This document shows, one piece after another, positions 10,893 through 23,264 of a stretch of DNA of 64,000 nt (within the stretch, counting starts at the first letter, position 1; each line of letters begins with the position of its first letter). A program made the translations under genes and the position numbers. Under the pieces are notes generated by a model. That model ran no database searches, was not told the origin of the DNA, and saw nothing but the letters and a program-made list of their open reading frames with translations. The stretch is from assembly GCA_933228895.1 (NCBI GenBank), contig OW121855.1, forward strand, positions 72,502,698 through 72,566,697, given 5' to 3'. The DNA comes from Platycnemis pennipes. Lineage: Eukaryota > Arthropoda > Insecta > Odonata > Platycnemididae.

Positions 10893-12040
10893 CATTCTTA
10901 CCCGATACTTGTGAGCGCTCCTTTTGTGTGTTCTATTTTACTATTCACTCCTGTGAAGAGATCTCATGTACACATAAAATATATATTCTTACCTAATATA
11001 CGTATGTATGTATATATATAGGTACGTAAATAAAGCCAAGAGTATTCTTGGCATGTGTGGTCAAAGTATTGTTGCGAATCAAGGTGTACTCTAAATATGG
11101 TTCAGGAGTAGTTTCAGTCTAAAATAGGTTCCATAATGATTTCCTTCTCTCCTCACCTTTTTAGTTCCAAGTTTCGCCCTTCCTACCCCTCAATTTTTCT
11201 CCGAATAAGAGTGACAATTCTTTCGCATCCAACTCTCGTCTCGTGTCTTTTCTTTCAGACGCCTTCGGCTTATTTGGCCAGTGAATTCATCTCTCCATCT
11301 CCCACGTTTATTTCTTCCTTTCCATTAACTTTCCATCGACTTCATTGTGTATCACTCCAAAAATCCAATCTTTTCCGGTCTCTATTTTCCTCGAAATGCC
11401 CCGTTTTGTTCCATTCCCGATCTTCCCGATTCGTATGCTCTTCGGAATTCTCTTTCCGTATTAAGACCTCCTAAATATTCATACCCGATACTTGTGAGCA
11501 CTCTTTTTATGTGTTCTATGCTTATTATATAAACCTGTGAATAGATATCATACACCATACGATATATATTCTTACCTATCATACGTATGCATATTGCATC
11601 CTAAATAAAGCCAAGAGTATTCTTGATGTGTGGTCAAAGTATTGTTGCGAATCAAGGTGTACTCTAAATATGGATCAGTAGTAGTCTCAGTCTAAAATAT
11701 GTTCCATAACGATTTTCTTCTCTCCACACTTTTTTAGTTCCAAGTTTCGCTCTTCCTACTTCTCAATTTTTCTCCGAATAAGAGTGTCAATTCTTTCGCG
11801 ACCTACTGTCTTTTCTTTCAGACGCCTCTGGCTTATTTGGCCGGTGAATTCATCCCTTCCTCTCCCACGTGCTGCTTTTTTCCCTTCAATTAACTTCCCA
11901 TCGGATCAATTTTGTCTCACCGACAATCCAATCTATTCCGGTCTCTCTTTTCCTCGAAATGCCCCTTTTTCTTTCATCCCCTATCTTCCCCATGCGTATG
12001 CTCTTCGGAATTCTCTTCTCGTATTTGATCTCAAAATTCT
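10893..12040. repeat. Two-unit tandem duplication, period 583 bp
   Basis: ACCCGATACTTGTGAGC occurs at 10900 and 11483. The two units stay collinear through ATATATTCTTACCTA, AATAAAGCCAAGAGTATTCT, GGTCAAAGTATTGTTGCGAA, TTTTTAGTTCCAAGTTTCGC and CTCGAAATGCCCC. Differences are scattered substitutions and small indels, so the duplication is not recent. Open frames in both units (112 and 144 codons) are not conserved between them, arguing against coding. Confidence 0.85.
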
Positions 12041-12412
12041 CAAAGGTTACTATTTCTCTCGGTTCCGCTTCCCCGACCATAAATTCCATCCTCATTTCTC
12101 GCAAACGCATTTCTGTACTGCTTCTTCCTCGGCAGCTATTTTTGTTCGGTATTTCCCCAATACCTACTTTTTCTTAATACTGGAGGAATGCAGGTACGAG
12201 GCAGTTTCACTGTTATAGAAGAGAAGGAGAGGTGGCTTGGAATACCTCTCTTCCATTGGAGTCCATTCTGAGTGTTTTTGATGCCTCCTAAATCTTATTT
12301 CATCTGAGTCATTTTTTCCTCACTAAATGATTGGTAAAGTGGATTATGAGAATTATTGGAATAGCTGACTGTTGTAATGGGTGGCGGACGGCAAATGAGG
12401 GGATTTGCATCT

Positions 12413-12709
12413 TTAACACTCCGAGTACGGACCTCACTAGATTCACACCGAGTACAGACGAGGGCTCATATGACCCAGACTCTTAAAACCAATTTATAAT
12501 ATGTAACAATATTTACTAACCAAGTAAGAAATGAGTATACCTATATTGATTGAGGACAGTACTCTATATAGATGATAATGTAAACATTTTTATGATTCAG
12601 AAAGTAATTATTTAATATTACATAAAAATAAAGTTGAAATTTTTCCTCGGGAATAAATTTTGTATTTCACAGGTCTCCAGAGACCCGAGGTCCGTACTCT
12701 GAGTGTTAA
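12413..12709. mobile_element. piggyBac-type MITE, 289 bp, TTAA duplication
   Basis: TTAA lies at both ends (12413-12416 and 12706-12709). The termini CACTCCGAGTACGGACCTC and GAGGTCCGTACTCTGAGTG are inverted repeats with one mismatch in 19. A TTAA duplication with short inverted repeats is the signature of piggyBac-family elements. There is no transposase; the interior is AT-rich, with a GGTCTCCAGAGACC palindrome near the right end. Confidence 0.8.
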
Positions 12710-12777
12710 GGTTTATATATAGGAAGGAGTAGAATTTATTCTGAATGGAGACGAATTCGGGGATGATACTGGCTGGG

Positions 12778-12998
12778 TACCCTGGGCGTCCGTATTAACC
12801 TTTTCATAACGTTAGGCACCAAATTGTCCACTGTTTAACGTCCCATCCGACGGATGGAGTACAGAAGCGACGAAGCCCTCTGTAGAGCACTCAAATAGGC
12901 ACTGACAAGTCACTGAATAATCTGTGATATCCGGGACTCGAACTCAAGCCCTTGGAATAGGAGGCCTAAACTCTAGGTACCGCATTAATTTGATCCCT
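12778..12998 (-). repeat. SINE-A copy
   Basis: CGTCCCATCCGACGGATGGA and GTAGAGCACTCAAATAGG are the body on the minus strand. GGGACTCGAACTCAAGCCC is the reverse of box B and a degenerate box A follows to 12998. CCTGGGCGTCCGTATTAACC at 12781 corresponds to the GCCGACGCCGGG part of the consensus. Confidence 0.7.
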
Positions 12999-14596
12999 GG
13001 TGGTAGTGGTCATGTTATCGTAATATCCCAGAAGTATCTCAGCTTGTTGTTTCATTTATTAGTGGGTGGTATGTCTTTTATATTGTATGTACCATTGAGG
13101 CAATACAATCTACGCGCGGTTAAGTTAATCTGGAGCCTCGGAGAAAAACTCGGACGAAGATAAATATTGATAGCGTTGGTGGTATGTAACTTGCACAGTT
13201 GGATTCAGCCATTGGGCATTTGAACATCTTACTCGGAGCATTTGTACAGTTTGGATCAAAGTAGGAAATTCTATAGAAATAGTGTCTCTTATTGTATTCT
13301 TTGTGAAACGAATACCTAAATATTTGCTGTAATTTAATGTAAAAACCCATAATTTTTAAACCCCCACGAGCAGGTTACATTTATTGTTTCGTTCAGTGGT
13401 GGTCGATTCTTGTGAATCATTCAATGAATAGAATTATTTTTATGATCAAAGTCCAAGTCTGCTGACAGCTTATCGCGTTCATGGTGCAAGATGATCTGAT
13501 GCACAAAAATGTTTATTTACGAAAATGCTCTGCTGCCTAGTAATGTTTTTCAGCTGAAATTTTGTCACATTACTGTCCTTGAGGAAAAGTTGGCGAGCTC
13601 TAACGCCATTAGAGTAATTATGAATGAAAAATCTCCAAAATTCGTAAGCTATTTTGCCCTTTCTAAGAATCATTAACACTCTTGTGTGGGGGTGGATGTT
13701 ATCTAAAGTAACGTAAACATAATGATAATTAATTTAACGATAATTTTTGCCTCTCTGCATTCATTCTTTCGGGAAAATTTCAGCATTTCGCAGAACGCTT
13801 CTAAGTGTGTCCCTCCTCGTTATCAGGTAGAAACCATTCGACAGACAAGGCAGCCAAAAGATTTTATGGCAAAGTGTACGGGATTCATGTTTCAGGGTTA
13901 ATTTTCCGCCGAGGCTTTCAGGAGTCAAGGTGAACTTAGAACGCTTTTGACCGCGTTTGCGTCATTTGCGGAGTTCGTGTTGGATGATGTTGGCATGAAT
14001 AATGAATGAAAAAGTGAAAGGGATGACTGGAATGCTAAGTCGCCACTCGCCATTTCGTTGGAAGGCGCGTTGAAGGGCTAATGATTTACGTCTCGTGTGA
14101 CGGACGGTGTAAGCTTTTCAGGGTTTAGCTCCTCAGGGTAACAAAAATATATCTCTCGCTCCCGAGATCCGGCCACACACCTTATGCGTGAGAAAGCAAA
14201 GAAATATTTCTCTTCATCAAATCGTTACGTTTTTATTTCATTTAAATTCTTTGTTTGCGCTTGTATGTTCTTCTAAATTGTGTAATATTCCAAAGGAATA
14301 TTTTCTTCGTATTGAAGCTATATTTTTGTTATCAGTGGGGAATCGGTACAAAGGGTACTTACCGTATTACGTTAGATTTTCTTCGACCGCTGAGTTTCTG
14401 TTCAACACTTGCGTGTATTCACGCACAGCCATATCCTCTGCATTTTTGTATGTACTTCATATTATCTCCCTAGACATTTCGTGAACGCGTAAATTCCTCT
14501 TCAGTTAATACATCATTTCTCTCCCACAACTCTTATAATCAACGCAAATAAATAAGTTAACATGTGGAGATGACGAATGCTTGGGCCATTTGCGCA
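12999..14596. other. Unassigned sequence
   Basis: No open frame above 98 codons and no family motif. The 98-codon frame (14188-14484) is hydrophobic and aromatic-rich, like translated AT-rich DNA. Confidence 0.5.
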
Positions 14597-14893
14597 CACT
14601 GTAAAAAGTAGATCTGATTTTAAGGTACAAAAGCGATCTGAATTTCAGATGCAACAATTTTAAGACAGGGTATGTTGAATTTCAGCAGTAATATCTTGTC
14701 TAAAAATAAGGCAGGTGAACGGCTGAAAATCAGACCATCCAGAATCCTGCTTCCTCTGCTTCCTGCTCAACTGCTCCTGTACCAACCATCCATGTTCCTG
14801 CCTCTTCCGTACCTTAAATCCGTGTTCCTGCCTTACAACCAGACAGCGCTTAAATTCAGATCGCACTGAAAATCAGATCAACTTTTTACAGTG
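14597..14893 (+). mobile_element. CACTG-ended MITE, copy 1 (297 bp)
   Basis: It starts CACTGTAAAAAGTAGATCTG and ends CAGATCAACTTTTTACAGTG, giving terminal inverted repeats with internal symmetry (TGATTTTAAGG / CTGAAAATCA). Copies 2 (46643) and 3 (47123, inverted) are almost identical, so the family is young. Flanks here are CA and AA, so no target duplication is visible. A 68-codon minus-strand frame is shared by copies 1 and 2 but does not resemble a transposase. Confidence 0.85.
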
Positions 14894-15710
14894 AACTGCA
14901 GTTTAGAATAGGTGGGCAATGGGTTGAGTAGGGAATTTTTCAGGGAATGGAGTATATGGTAAAAAAAAAATTCGCATCCCCGTCACCAGCCCTTAACGAA
15001 ATGCACTAAGGTATTTTACGCTTCATTCAATGAAAGGAGTGTTGAACTTGACATTTACTCACTGCAGTCATGTTAGAAAGCTAGATGCAAAGGAACAATC
15101 TTTCTATCTCTACCAGAAACGGACAAAAACTCTCGAGTTGGCATGCCAATTATCTGGTCATCACACCAACTTAGCCCCTTCACGGCCAGCATATTTGTAT
15201 GAAAAACTCATATGAGGGAAAATCTCTATGATGAACCTAGTTTTGATTTTAATGCTTTATATTTCAACCAGGTCATCTCATTCGGGATAATTATAAATGT
15301 TAATGGTAGTAGTCTTGATGTATGGTGACCCTAGGAATTTAAAATAATTTTTCATTGCCGTAATAATTTCTGGAACTACGCATACAGCTTGCAGTGTACA
15401 TCATATGGCATCATCGCATTAATTTTGCGTTAATTGTTCATTAAAGACGGACCCTACATAATTAATGATGAATTCACTTTATTTTCTGAATTTCCGTCAT
15501 AGGAATAATGAGTAGCAATTAATTAAAATGAAATTAATCCACTCTCCTATTTAAATTACGCTGTTTGTAATCAACAGATGTATTGATTGGTTCTGATATT
15601 GCTTCGTATTTCTCTCCATACTTCTTTGGGTTTTTACCTCTTATGGACAAAGACTTTCCAGATTATTTCACTGTACTGTTTCGTTGATATTTTACTATTT
15701 TCTCTTCGGC
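14894..15710. other. Unassigned sequence
   Basis: AT-rich, open frames of about 61 codons, no named repeat. Confidence 0.5.
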
Positions 15711-16290
15711 CACATCTACATAATGCCCTGCAGGTCACAAGATGTGAGGTTTACCCCCATTCACAACCCTGAAAGGTTGTTGAATGGGGGTAAACTATCA
15801 CCGGGCATGCATTTTAAATCAGAGAAAAATTAACGTTACACCTATCGTCATGTTGGCGTACAAAAATACTAAATAGTCCGTACATGCACTACGCTCGTGC
15901 AATTGACAGGTATAATGCAACCGCCATGTGTACAATCATAGATATGCATTCACGAGACACGTGTAACTAAATTGGTGGCATGCATAAAATAATGTTTTAC
16001 TATTGATCAGTCAGGCATTTTATTATTTAATATATATGTATATAAATGTATTAATTAATAGATTAATTTAAATTTCCTTAAACATAAATACATAAAGGAA
16101 TTTATATTTCCTTAGCCATGCAGAAGTTAGTAATATTAAAACAAACAAATTTTTCAAAAAAATCGGTACAGGCTACTATTCTACATGAAAATTCTAGTAC
16201 ATTTTCTAATTTCCCCGTTATCTTCGCTGTAATTACTGTACCTATTTTTTCGCTGGAAAAATGAATTTTAGAACTCCTATGTCTAACTAT
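15711..16290 (-). mobile_element. LINE-2f copy, minus strand
   Basis: CACATCTACATAATGCCCTG at the left is the reversed tail. GGGCATGCATTTTAAATC, then CTAATTTCCCCGTTATCTTC and GCTGGAAAAATGAATTTT near 16260 match the copy at 34305-34690 in the same order. The interior is AT-rich and not clearly coding. A local inverted duplication breaks the tail (next entry). Confidence 0.55.
15749..15795. repeat. Quasi-palindrome inside a LINE tail
   Basis: GTTTACCCCCATTCACAACC pairs with GGTTGTTGAATGGGGGTAAAC (one bulged base) around a CTGAAA loop. The right arm matches the usual GGGGGTGAA part of the tail while the left arm is an inverted extra copy. This suggests a templated inversion after insertion. Confidence 0.7.
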
Positions 16291-17610
16291 CTACCTCTCT
16301 ATTTCGTCTTCATACGCATCCGAATATATTTGTATAAATACTATATGCCTAGCTACTTCAAAAGTGGAATGAGAGGCATTTTCCTTGATTTGATGCGAGT
16401 GAGGAGGATTTCCTTGGTTCCGATTCCAGGTTTGTAGGCTCGCCGGTGGCTAACTTATATAGTGCAGGCGGGTAAACGTACATTTTCTGTGGATCCGGCT
16501 GGCATGGTGGCTAAGAGTTAAAGACTAAGCCCTTGAGAGTGATGTGAATACGTTAAAACCATGTTTGGGTTGCATTAAAATACTTATGAGTAGAAAAGTA
16601 TACCTACATTTTAGAAATGCCCGGCAATTCACTCGCACAAATTTACGCTAGGAGTAGATGCTGAAGGAGTCATTATTGCTACAAAAATAAATATTTTTTT
16701 ATTTAATCAAGTGAGAACTATCTATAGTGCAAAATTTATTATAAAGAAGGCTTTTGCGATTGTGGCATGAATGAGAAAATAATGCTATTTGGAATTTTAA
16801 TGCTCTATAAATATAAAGAAGGGTACGTTTCGGGTAATGGAATTAAATTCTGGAGTTAATTGATTTATTAGGAACTGTTTTGGTATTTCTCCTCTACAGT
16901 AGTAAATAATATTGTAAATTACGTATCAGGGTTTTTGAGATTATGTAAAAGGAATAAATTTGCCCGAATAACAAAGTAAATGGTACTTGAACGCTCGAAT
17001 TCGTTGGATTCAGTGTCCTTTCATCCCTGGAAAAGGATAAAATCCTTGGAATATACTCTACTTTATTTACTTCTGCGATTATCACACACAAAAGGCTCAC
17101 TTGGTTGATTTTAGTGTGATTGCCCACCGTAGCCGATTCTTTGTGAAGCATTTTGTAAAGATGGATATAAATTCTTATATATCCTTGAAAACCGTAGCAC
17201 AGTTACTTGTTGTGGCGGAAAATATTTGGCTATATTGAACATTATTTTATCATCACCACTCCTTTTTTCGTCGTTCACATTTTCCAGTTATGTTCGTAGC
17301 ATCCTGATCCCCTAATCTCTCTTTATTTCCTCAGTAATAGACGTGGATGGCGCTATACCTTTCAGTCCCCCCTAAATCTATCCTTTTTTTGCCTTGTTTG
17401 TATCCTGCCACCATCGTCCTCTTCTTCCTTGACCTATATATTGGCTTTTGGTTGCTACTATTCCATCCCTTTTCAGCTCGTTCGTAACAATCTTCACCTA
17501 GAAGCGAGTCGTAAAAGCATCCTATCTCCAGTGGCCCACTTTTACGTACCATTCATCGGGGGAAGAACTCAGGCTAAAACTCCTGCTGACGGTACTCTAG
17601 TGGAGATACC
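16291..17610. other. Mostly unassigned; possible SINE-A head at 16490-16560
   Basis: GGCTGGCATGGTGGCTAAGA and AAGCCCTTGAGAGTG at 16498-16540 resemble a SINE-A box A region without a convincing box B or body. The rest is AT-rich with no motif. Confidence 0.35.
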
Positions 17611-17670
17611 TGCATCTACATCTACACAGTACCCTGAAAGCCTTCACAAGGGCGTGTGACAGCAGGTGAA
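17611..17670 (-). mobile_element. LINE tail fragment
   Basis: CATCTACATCTACACAGTAC and CCTTCACAAGGGCGTGTGAC are the reversed tail, ending with the GTAGAT repeat on the minus strand. Sequence from 17671 to 18180 is unassigned. Confidence 0.65.
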
Positions 17671-18180
17671 TTTACATCTGATGTCCATTCAAGTTATATG
17701 TTACTTACAACGTCACGGGTTCTTTGGTTGATAAAAAATTCCGAAACCAATCGAATTCACGGAAGATATATCTCCACATGCATTACTGCTATAATGAAAA
17801 GCCATCACCCTCTAGGTCTGGTACCGAACGTATAAATATAGGTGACCTATCTTTACCGTCGTACAAAAATAAATTAAATGGTGAAGACGTGAAATAATAG
17901 GCAATAATATACATAATTATCCTCTTTTCTTCCTCGGACAGCTTTAATCTGACCTGGTACCTGCATAAAACTAAAAAATCTCTGCCTCTGTCGTGATTGG
18001 AGTCCAGGTCAGTACACTATTTTAGACAGTTCACAGAAAGTGTACAAAGCTTGTAGTAGGAAGACTATTCAGGATAGCCACGAGTGATGCAGCAATTATG
18101 AGTAATTGTCGAAAGGTAAGGAAAAGGATGTGAGGGACAGTAGAAAATATGCAGAGTTACAGAGGAATATGACAAGGGGT

Positions 18181-18480
18181 ACATCTACATCTACGTAATA
18201 TCCTGTAAGCCACCACATGGTGTATGGAATGGAGTGAATCTTTACCAAGGATGCACTAGAGGATTAGAAGCGAAGTTTTAGTTTACTTTTACCAATTTGA
18301 AAATAAAATTTAAAAATTAAAGGAAGCATGCATAAACGTGCTGTTACTTGGATAGCTACAAGGCTTTGCACCGACATGAAACTACCTGGGCTACCCCTAC
18401 TTGTGTATAAATTATTGAACATAGCCACTGCTATTCAAATCTCTAATTGTACGAGGAGGATCTCTGTAAGAGATGAGTGT
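18181..18480 (-). mobile_element. LINE-2f copy, minus strand
   Basis: ACATCTACATCTACGTAATA and TGTAAGCCACCACATGGTGT form the tail. AAGCATGCATAAACGTGCTG and CTCTAATTGTACGAGGAGG follow, aligning with the copies at 29115 and 36214. It is non-coding as it stands. Confidence 0.65.
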
Positions 18481-19149
18481 TTTAGTAGTAGGTACTATGT
18501 GACAGGAATGACTTCGAGGCTCTGATGGGGTAGTTCAGGCAAGAACTATCCAAAAATGCTACTTACCATTATCAGATGAACCTTGATTTTAGTCATGATG
18601 GCAAATATGATATAGCTATCTTTTCCCGAAGCCGTTTCTTTGCTGCTGAGATAGGTCACGACCATTCAGTAAGGCCTTCTTTGTCGAGGGACCTCGTCAA
18701 TATGGCTCAGATAAATTTGATTATTACGTCGGAGATCTTCTTGCTCGTGCTCCTTGTGGAATAATGTAAAGATTACCTTCTCACTCGAACACGATTGAAC
18801 GGTATGAAAGGACGAGACGTCAAGGGTCGGATAAGTAGGGTCGATGAGGGTCTTCCAATAGCTATCCTTTTCCCTCTTCCCTTTCGGGCCGTGGCCCAAG
18901 AAATAAGATTTGATCTTGAGGCCATCATCCACCGGCCCTCAAGATGGGAAGCTGCTGGCTACCACACCGACCCACCAACCTCCCCATATTTTCATTGGAT
19001 ACGACTATTCTGCTGACATTCAGGATAATGACGGTGGAAAAGTCTAGAAACCGTCTTAGTTTTCTCACTGCATCATGAAATATACCTCGGTATTCTCTTC
19101 TGTAATCAGGGGATTGGGTTAAGGGAGTGGGTTGTTTTGAGTATTAACT
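18481..19149. other. Unassigned sequence
   Basis: Overlapping frames of 62-88 codons have no family match. GGTCGGTGTGGTAGCCAGCA (minus, about 18955-18975) is weakly like a SINE-A box A. Nothing else is recognised. Confidence 0.4.
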
Positions 19150-19432
19150 TCCCTACACGAGGACCCGAGTGCGACTCTCAGCTGTTACAGGGATCTTTCG
19201 TTGGTATGCCGGCCCCTTGAGTGGTCCGTGGAAATCACCTACGGTTCAGTAATCCGTCCGTTGCATGGGACGTTAAATCATGTACCATTAGGCGTCTTTA
19301 TATAAGAGTTGGCTTATGCCGACGCCAGGTTTCACTCCTCCCTTCCTCAATTCCTAGGAAAATTCCTATTCATTAACTCATCTATCCGAAATGGTACAAA
19401 TGATTTAAGCTGTCGGTCAACTCGAATAAAAA
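19150..19432 (+). repeat. SINE-A copy, degenerate head
   Basis: GTTCAGTAATCCGTCCGTTG, GGGACGTTAAATCATG, TAAGAGTTGGCTTATGCCGA and CGCCAGGTTTCACTCC follow the consensus order. AGCTGTCGGTCAACTCGAAT near the end matches the AGCTGTCGGTC..CCGAATAA tail of the copy at 59026. The head is damaged. Confidence 0.7.
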
Positions 19433-20624
19433 GGCTCTCTTACGCTCCTTTATTCATTGTCAACTATGGTTAATTACCGGACAGTAAATTTCAACTCCTG
19501 CCACTCGTCCTGAGAATGGGGGGCAACTTGAGAGGTAGCATTCTATAGATGCAAAGATAGGTGCTTCCTGGAATAACAGGGCTCATAACACCTTCTGCTT
19601 TGCCAATGTGTTTTCATCATAAAACACCATATTTTTATTAAATTGTTAGGAATGATGCACATTGCGAACTCTTTTTCGACTTCTGATAAGCGGTTGGATT
19701 TTTTCGCTGGCGAACTATTTTAGCTAACCCTGTCGGAATCTTCTACATTGACTTCAAAATTATTTAGGTAGCTTGAAGGGCCAAGCAATCTTTTGAATTT
19801 CTCGGAAAATTTACATAGGTATACCCGGAAACTCTTCCGGGTCTAACGATAATTTTTATAGAAAATTATCTCCATCTCTAAAAATACAAAAAAAAGTATT
19901 CTCAATGCCGAAATTTTCCTGCTTGGAAAAAAAATCACTCGAGGAAAAGTTGGAGGAGGAAAATTATTTAAAAAAAAAAAACATCTAAATATGCATTCGG
20001 CCGTAGAATAAATTATACAGGAGTTAGTCTGAGAAAATTTTTCTTTCGAAAAAGGGAGTTAACTTTTCTTTGGAACAACACTGACTTTTCCCGGAAAATG
20101 CTGGAATTCATCTCGCATGCTTTTTCCAGTCTGAATCATTTGCGTTGTATGCATTCTACAGGCAAAAAGAAGGTCATAATGCAATTTATGACATTTTCTT
20201 TTATTTCTTTTTGTTGAACTATTTATAGGAATACTTCGTAGTTATATAGTTTCTGGAAACTGTAGTACTACTGATTTGCGTGACCCATACCGGTTTGAGA
20301 GCTTGAAAAGGGCTTCATGTGGGTATTGGGCAGTTTGTTTTCAAAACATTTCTTTAAGGTAATTTTTCATTTTAAAGGTAATAGAATTTTTCTGTTGTTC
20401 AATTCAATATACTTCGTCTAAATTATTGGAATTTGGAAATGCTACTATCATAAATCAATGTTTGAAATATTACGTTCCTTAAATATTACTTTATTGTTAT
20501 CTCAAGTTATCAAATCTAAGCTTGGTTTGACATAGCGAACATTGATGTCGTTTTGCTTAAGAATTAATAGTAGGTGGAAGTTAGGTTAGACAGTGTACAT
20601 TAGTAATTGGAGCACTTTAAAGCC
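19433..20624. other. Unassigned AT-rich sequence
   Basis: Several homopolymer A runs lie between 19880 and 19980. No open frame of 60 codons and no named repeat. Confidence 0.5.
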
Positions 20625-20850
20625 TAATTATCATCATCATCAGTGATCAACACTTTGATTGGTTTGACGCAGCTACTCACTATAGTTTTCTGTCGTCTAG
20701 CACCTTTTTAATTATGTATCTCTTCTCTTTTAAATATTTTTACTTGATCCGCAATATTACGCTCGGCCTTCCATCTTTATTCCTTCTCGTTTATCCCACT
20801 AACTCTGGAACTTCTTATCCATAAATTTTATAAGAGACCTCTCTTGTAAA
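20625..20850 (-). mobile_element. RTE 3' end remnant, minus strand
   Basis: ATTATCATCATCATCAGTGA is the reversed (GATGAT) tail. GGTTTGACGCAGCTACTCAC matches the tail of the RTE copy at 63655 (GGTTTGACGCAGCCCTCCAC). The remaining part is too decayed to read as protein. Confidence 0.6.
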
Positions 20851-20869
20851 ACAATTAGGTTTAGGTTTT

Positions 20870-21110
20870 ACGCCAGTAGTAGTAGGAGTTAAAATTGTAG
20901 GGTGCGTCAACGGCAATGTCATTTTGCACCACAAAACAGTCTTCGCAATAAAAGTAGGTTTGAACTCTTCCAACTGCCAAGCTTATACATCACTGTCGAA
21001 GCTAAGTTAATAATGAGCCTAACTCCAAAACAAACGTACATCCCATGCACGAGACGGGTTTCGAACCCACGGCCTTTGGGTTTCAAGACTAATTTTTTAC
21101 CGGCCTGATT
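20870..21110 (-). repeat. SINE-D copy
   Basis: CAACTGCCAAGCTTATACAT and GAGCCTAACTCCAAAACAAA form the body. GAGACGGGTTTCGAACCCAC is the reverse of box B, with the tRNA-like anticodon arm and box A region to 21110. Confidence 0.65.
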
Positions 21111-21506
21111 ATAGTGGCCTGCTAGAGGCTTTCATTCAAATTCATAGGGTGCTTAGGTTGCTGAAGTATTACAATTTGTAATATAATTGTAATACATATA
21201 CGTAATAGACCGCGATCAAACTGCTAGTGAAAACGGTGAAAGGGAAAAAATCGGTAAATATGAATAGGTTTGCTGATTGGAGAATAGTCTAGATGAATGA
21301 GTTTTTTATCCGTGGTAATGTGCTATTGTACATATCAGGCTTGCATGATAACTCCATTAAGGATTTACGGCTAGTTCATAACCCTCGAATTTGCTATGAG
21401 TAAGCACCCTAGTGTTTAAAGTTAGTATTAGTCTTGCAGGCGTTGACGCCATGCGAACGATTATGGCTTCTTCGTGACATTTTGTTTGGTTGTTCTTCTT
21501 GTTTCC
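21111..21506. other. Unassigned sequence
   Basis: No motif or named repeat between the SINE-D copy and the piggyBac-type element. Confidence 0.5.
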
Positions 21507-21643
21507 TTAACCCTTTCAGACCTGATTTATTTTTAACTGATGAAAAAATTTTTTTTCAGTTTAATCCTATTCTATATAATTTAAATAATGATTGTGTGTA
21601 GTTTAAATACCCATTGCACTTATATTTGTTTAAATAATCTTAT

Positions 21644-21667
21644 GTCCACTGCAATGGACATTTGGAC
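21644..21667. promoter_or_regulatory. Left subterminal inverted repeat of the piggyBac-type element
   Basis: GTCCACTGCAATGGACATTTGGAC here is mirrored at 23241-23264 on the right. Position and symmetry suggest a transposase-binding site; function is inferred. Confidence 0.55.
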
Positions 21668-21950
21668 TATAAGGTTACTTTTGAAATTTAATGCCTCAAC
21701 ACACTACTAGATGGCAGCACCCTTGGCCATCAGGAAGCATATAGGTTACCTAGGTGTCTATGCTTCTTGTGCCTGAAACACCAGAGAACCAGATATATCA
21801 ATTTAAAGCTGGGAAACGTACCCATTTACTTAATTGCTCAAGTGTGTTTTTCACCAAAACAATCTGGAATGGAAATGAATCACATATTTTCGGTTTGAGT
21901 TGCCATCTTTTGTGACATAAAATTTAACATACCATGGCTAAATACCAGAT

Positions 21951-22087
21951 TATACTAAGGGTGGATATGGGAAATGGTCCCCCATCCCTTCCATTCCTAT
22001 CCTTATACCTTTCCTTCCGGTCTGAAGTGCCTATTAGTGCGGAAACAGACTTGAAAACACCCATGTAATGTATACTAAGGGTAGATA
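21951..22087 (+). repeat. 5'-truncated SINE-A with 17-bp target duplication
   Basis: TATACTAAGGGTGGATA (21951-21967) and TATACTAAGGGTAGATA (22071-22087) flank a SINE-A 3' part: CATTCCTATCCTTATACC, GTCTGAAGTGCC, CAGACTTGAAAA. The same 3' sequence ends the full copy at 25372. It inserted into the piggyBac-type element. Confidence 0.8.
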
Positions 22088-23240
22088 ACTTTTACGTAAT
22101 TTAAAAAAAACATACTTTTTCATTAGTAATTTAGAAACTTTTATCATAATACATAAAATAAATATGGGTAGCTATTGCAGTTTTTTAAATCAAAGCCTAC
22201 GTTTTCATTGTTCAGCAAAAAATGTTACCTATATTAAATAACACATGCGCAATGCTTTGTCGAAGTACAGTCTTTCTCTTGGGATTTTTAAAATGAACCC
22301 ATGATAATATGTATTCTAATGAGTTTTTAATTTCTGTTTAAATTCGTTTAAGATTTATTTAGATTTAAGATAAATGCTCTGTTGCCTTGAAATTTCAATG
22401 TCCTTTTATTTGTCTTTACTGCCCTGTTTTCATATTGATCTTTACCAATGTAGTGGGGGAAAATAATTCAAACAAACCAACATCAAATTCATCTTTGTCT
22501 CCTTTTTCTATGGTACACTGCAATCAAATCGCGTGGTTGTATTTCTGCCTTTTCCACCTTAGGCTTACTTAGCCGGTAACTCCGTAATTCAGAACTTCCT
22601 CGTTTTCCGTTAGTTCACTTATAAGAGCTGGATTTTCAATCTTACAATCACATTGAGCAGACCTTCACCATTAGTTCCCGCAGTTTTTCCATAATTGGTT
22701 GTAGCATTTAATAACATTCACACTATATCAAAGATAAATATGTATTTCTTTGAGATTGGATTAGAGAATACCTGGCCTTTGTGGGATGTGGGAACTGGCT
22801 CATATCTGCGTCGCTGCAATTACAATCTAAACCTTCAATTTCAGAGTCATTTGGATCCTCAAAGTATCCAATTTAATCTAATTAGTTCTGATGTGCTTAG
22901 CATCATTGCAATTAAATGTAATCTAAAAATTACATAAAACGTTAAAGCACTGGAATCACTACCTATTATTAAATCACATACCATGTAAATGAATGAAAAA
23001 AGCTAAATAAAACTAATGGCGATGCCTAAAAATATATAACCCCAGAGAATATAGCAACAAAATATAAATAAAAATAAATAATTAGTCGGAATAGTGTTAA
23101 ATTATCTTAGAAAACTCTTTAAAAACAAACTCTTAGAAAATAGAGGATATGAAATGTTTACATTACTACACTGGTAGCATTTACCTACATATATATTATC
23201 AAAAAGGAAAAGAGATAAACGGAAGTGACCTTTCCTCGTG

Positions 23241-23264
23241 GTCCAAATGTCCATTATAATGGAC
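23241..23264. promoter_or_regulatory. Right subterminal inverted repeat of the piggyBac-type element
   Basis: GTCCAAATGTCCAT plus TATAATGGAC is the mirror of 21644-21667 with few changes. Confidence 0.55.

Noticed and set aside
14660..14866. 68-codon frame repeated almost identically at 46706-46912
   Set aside because: It lies wholly inside the CACTG MITE; identity reflects recent MITE copies, and the peptide has no transposase features.
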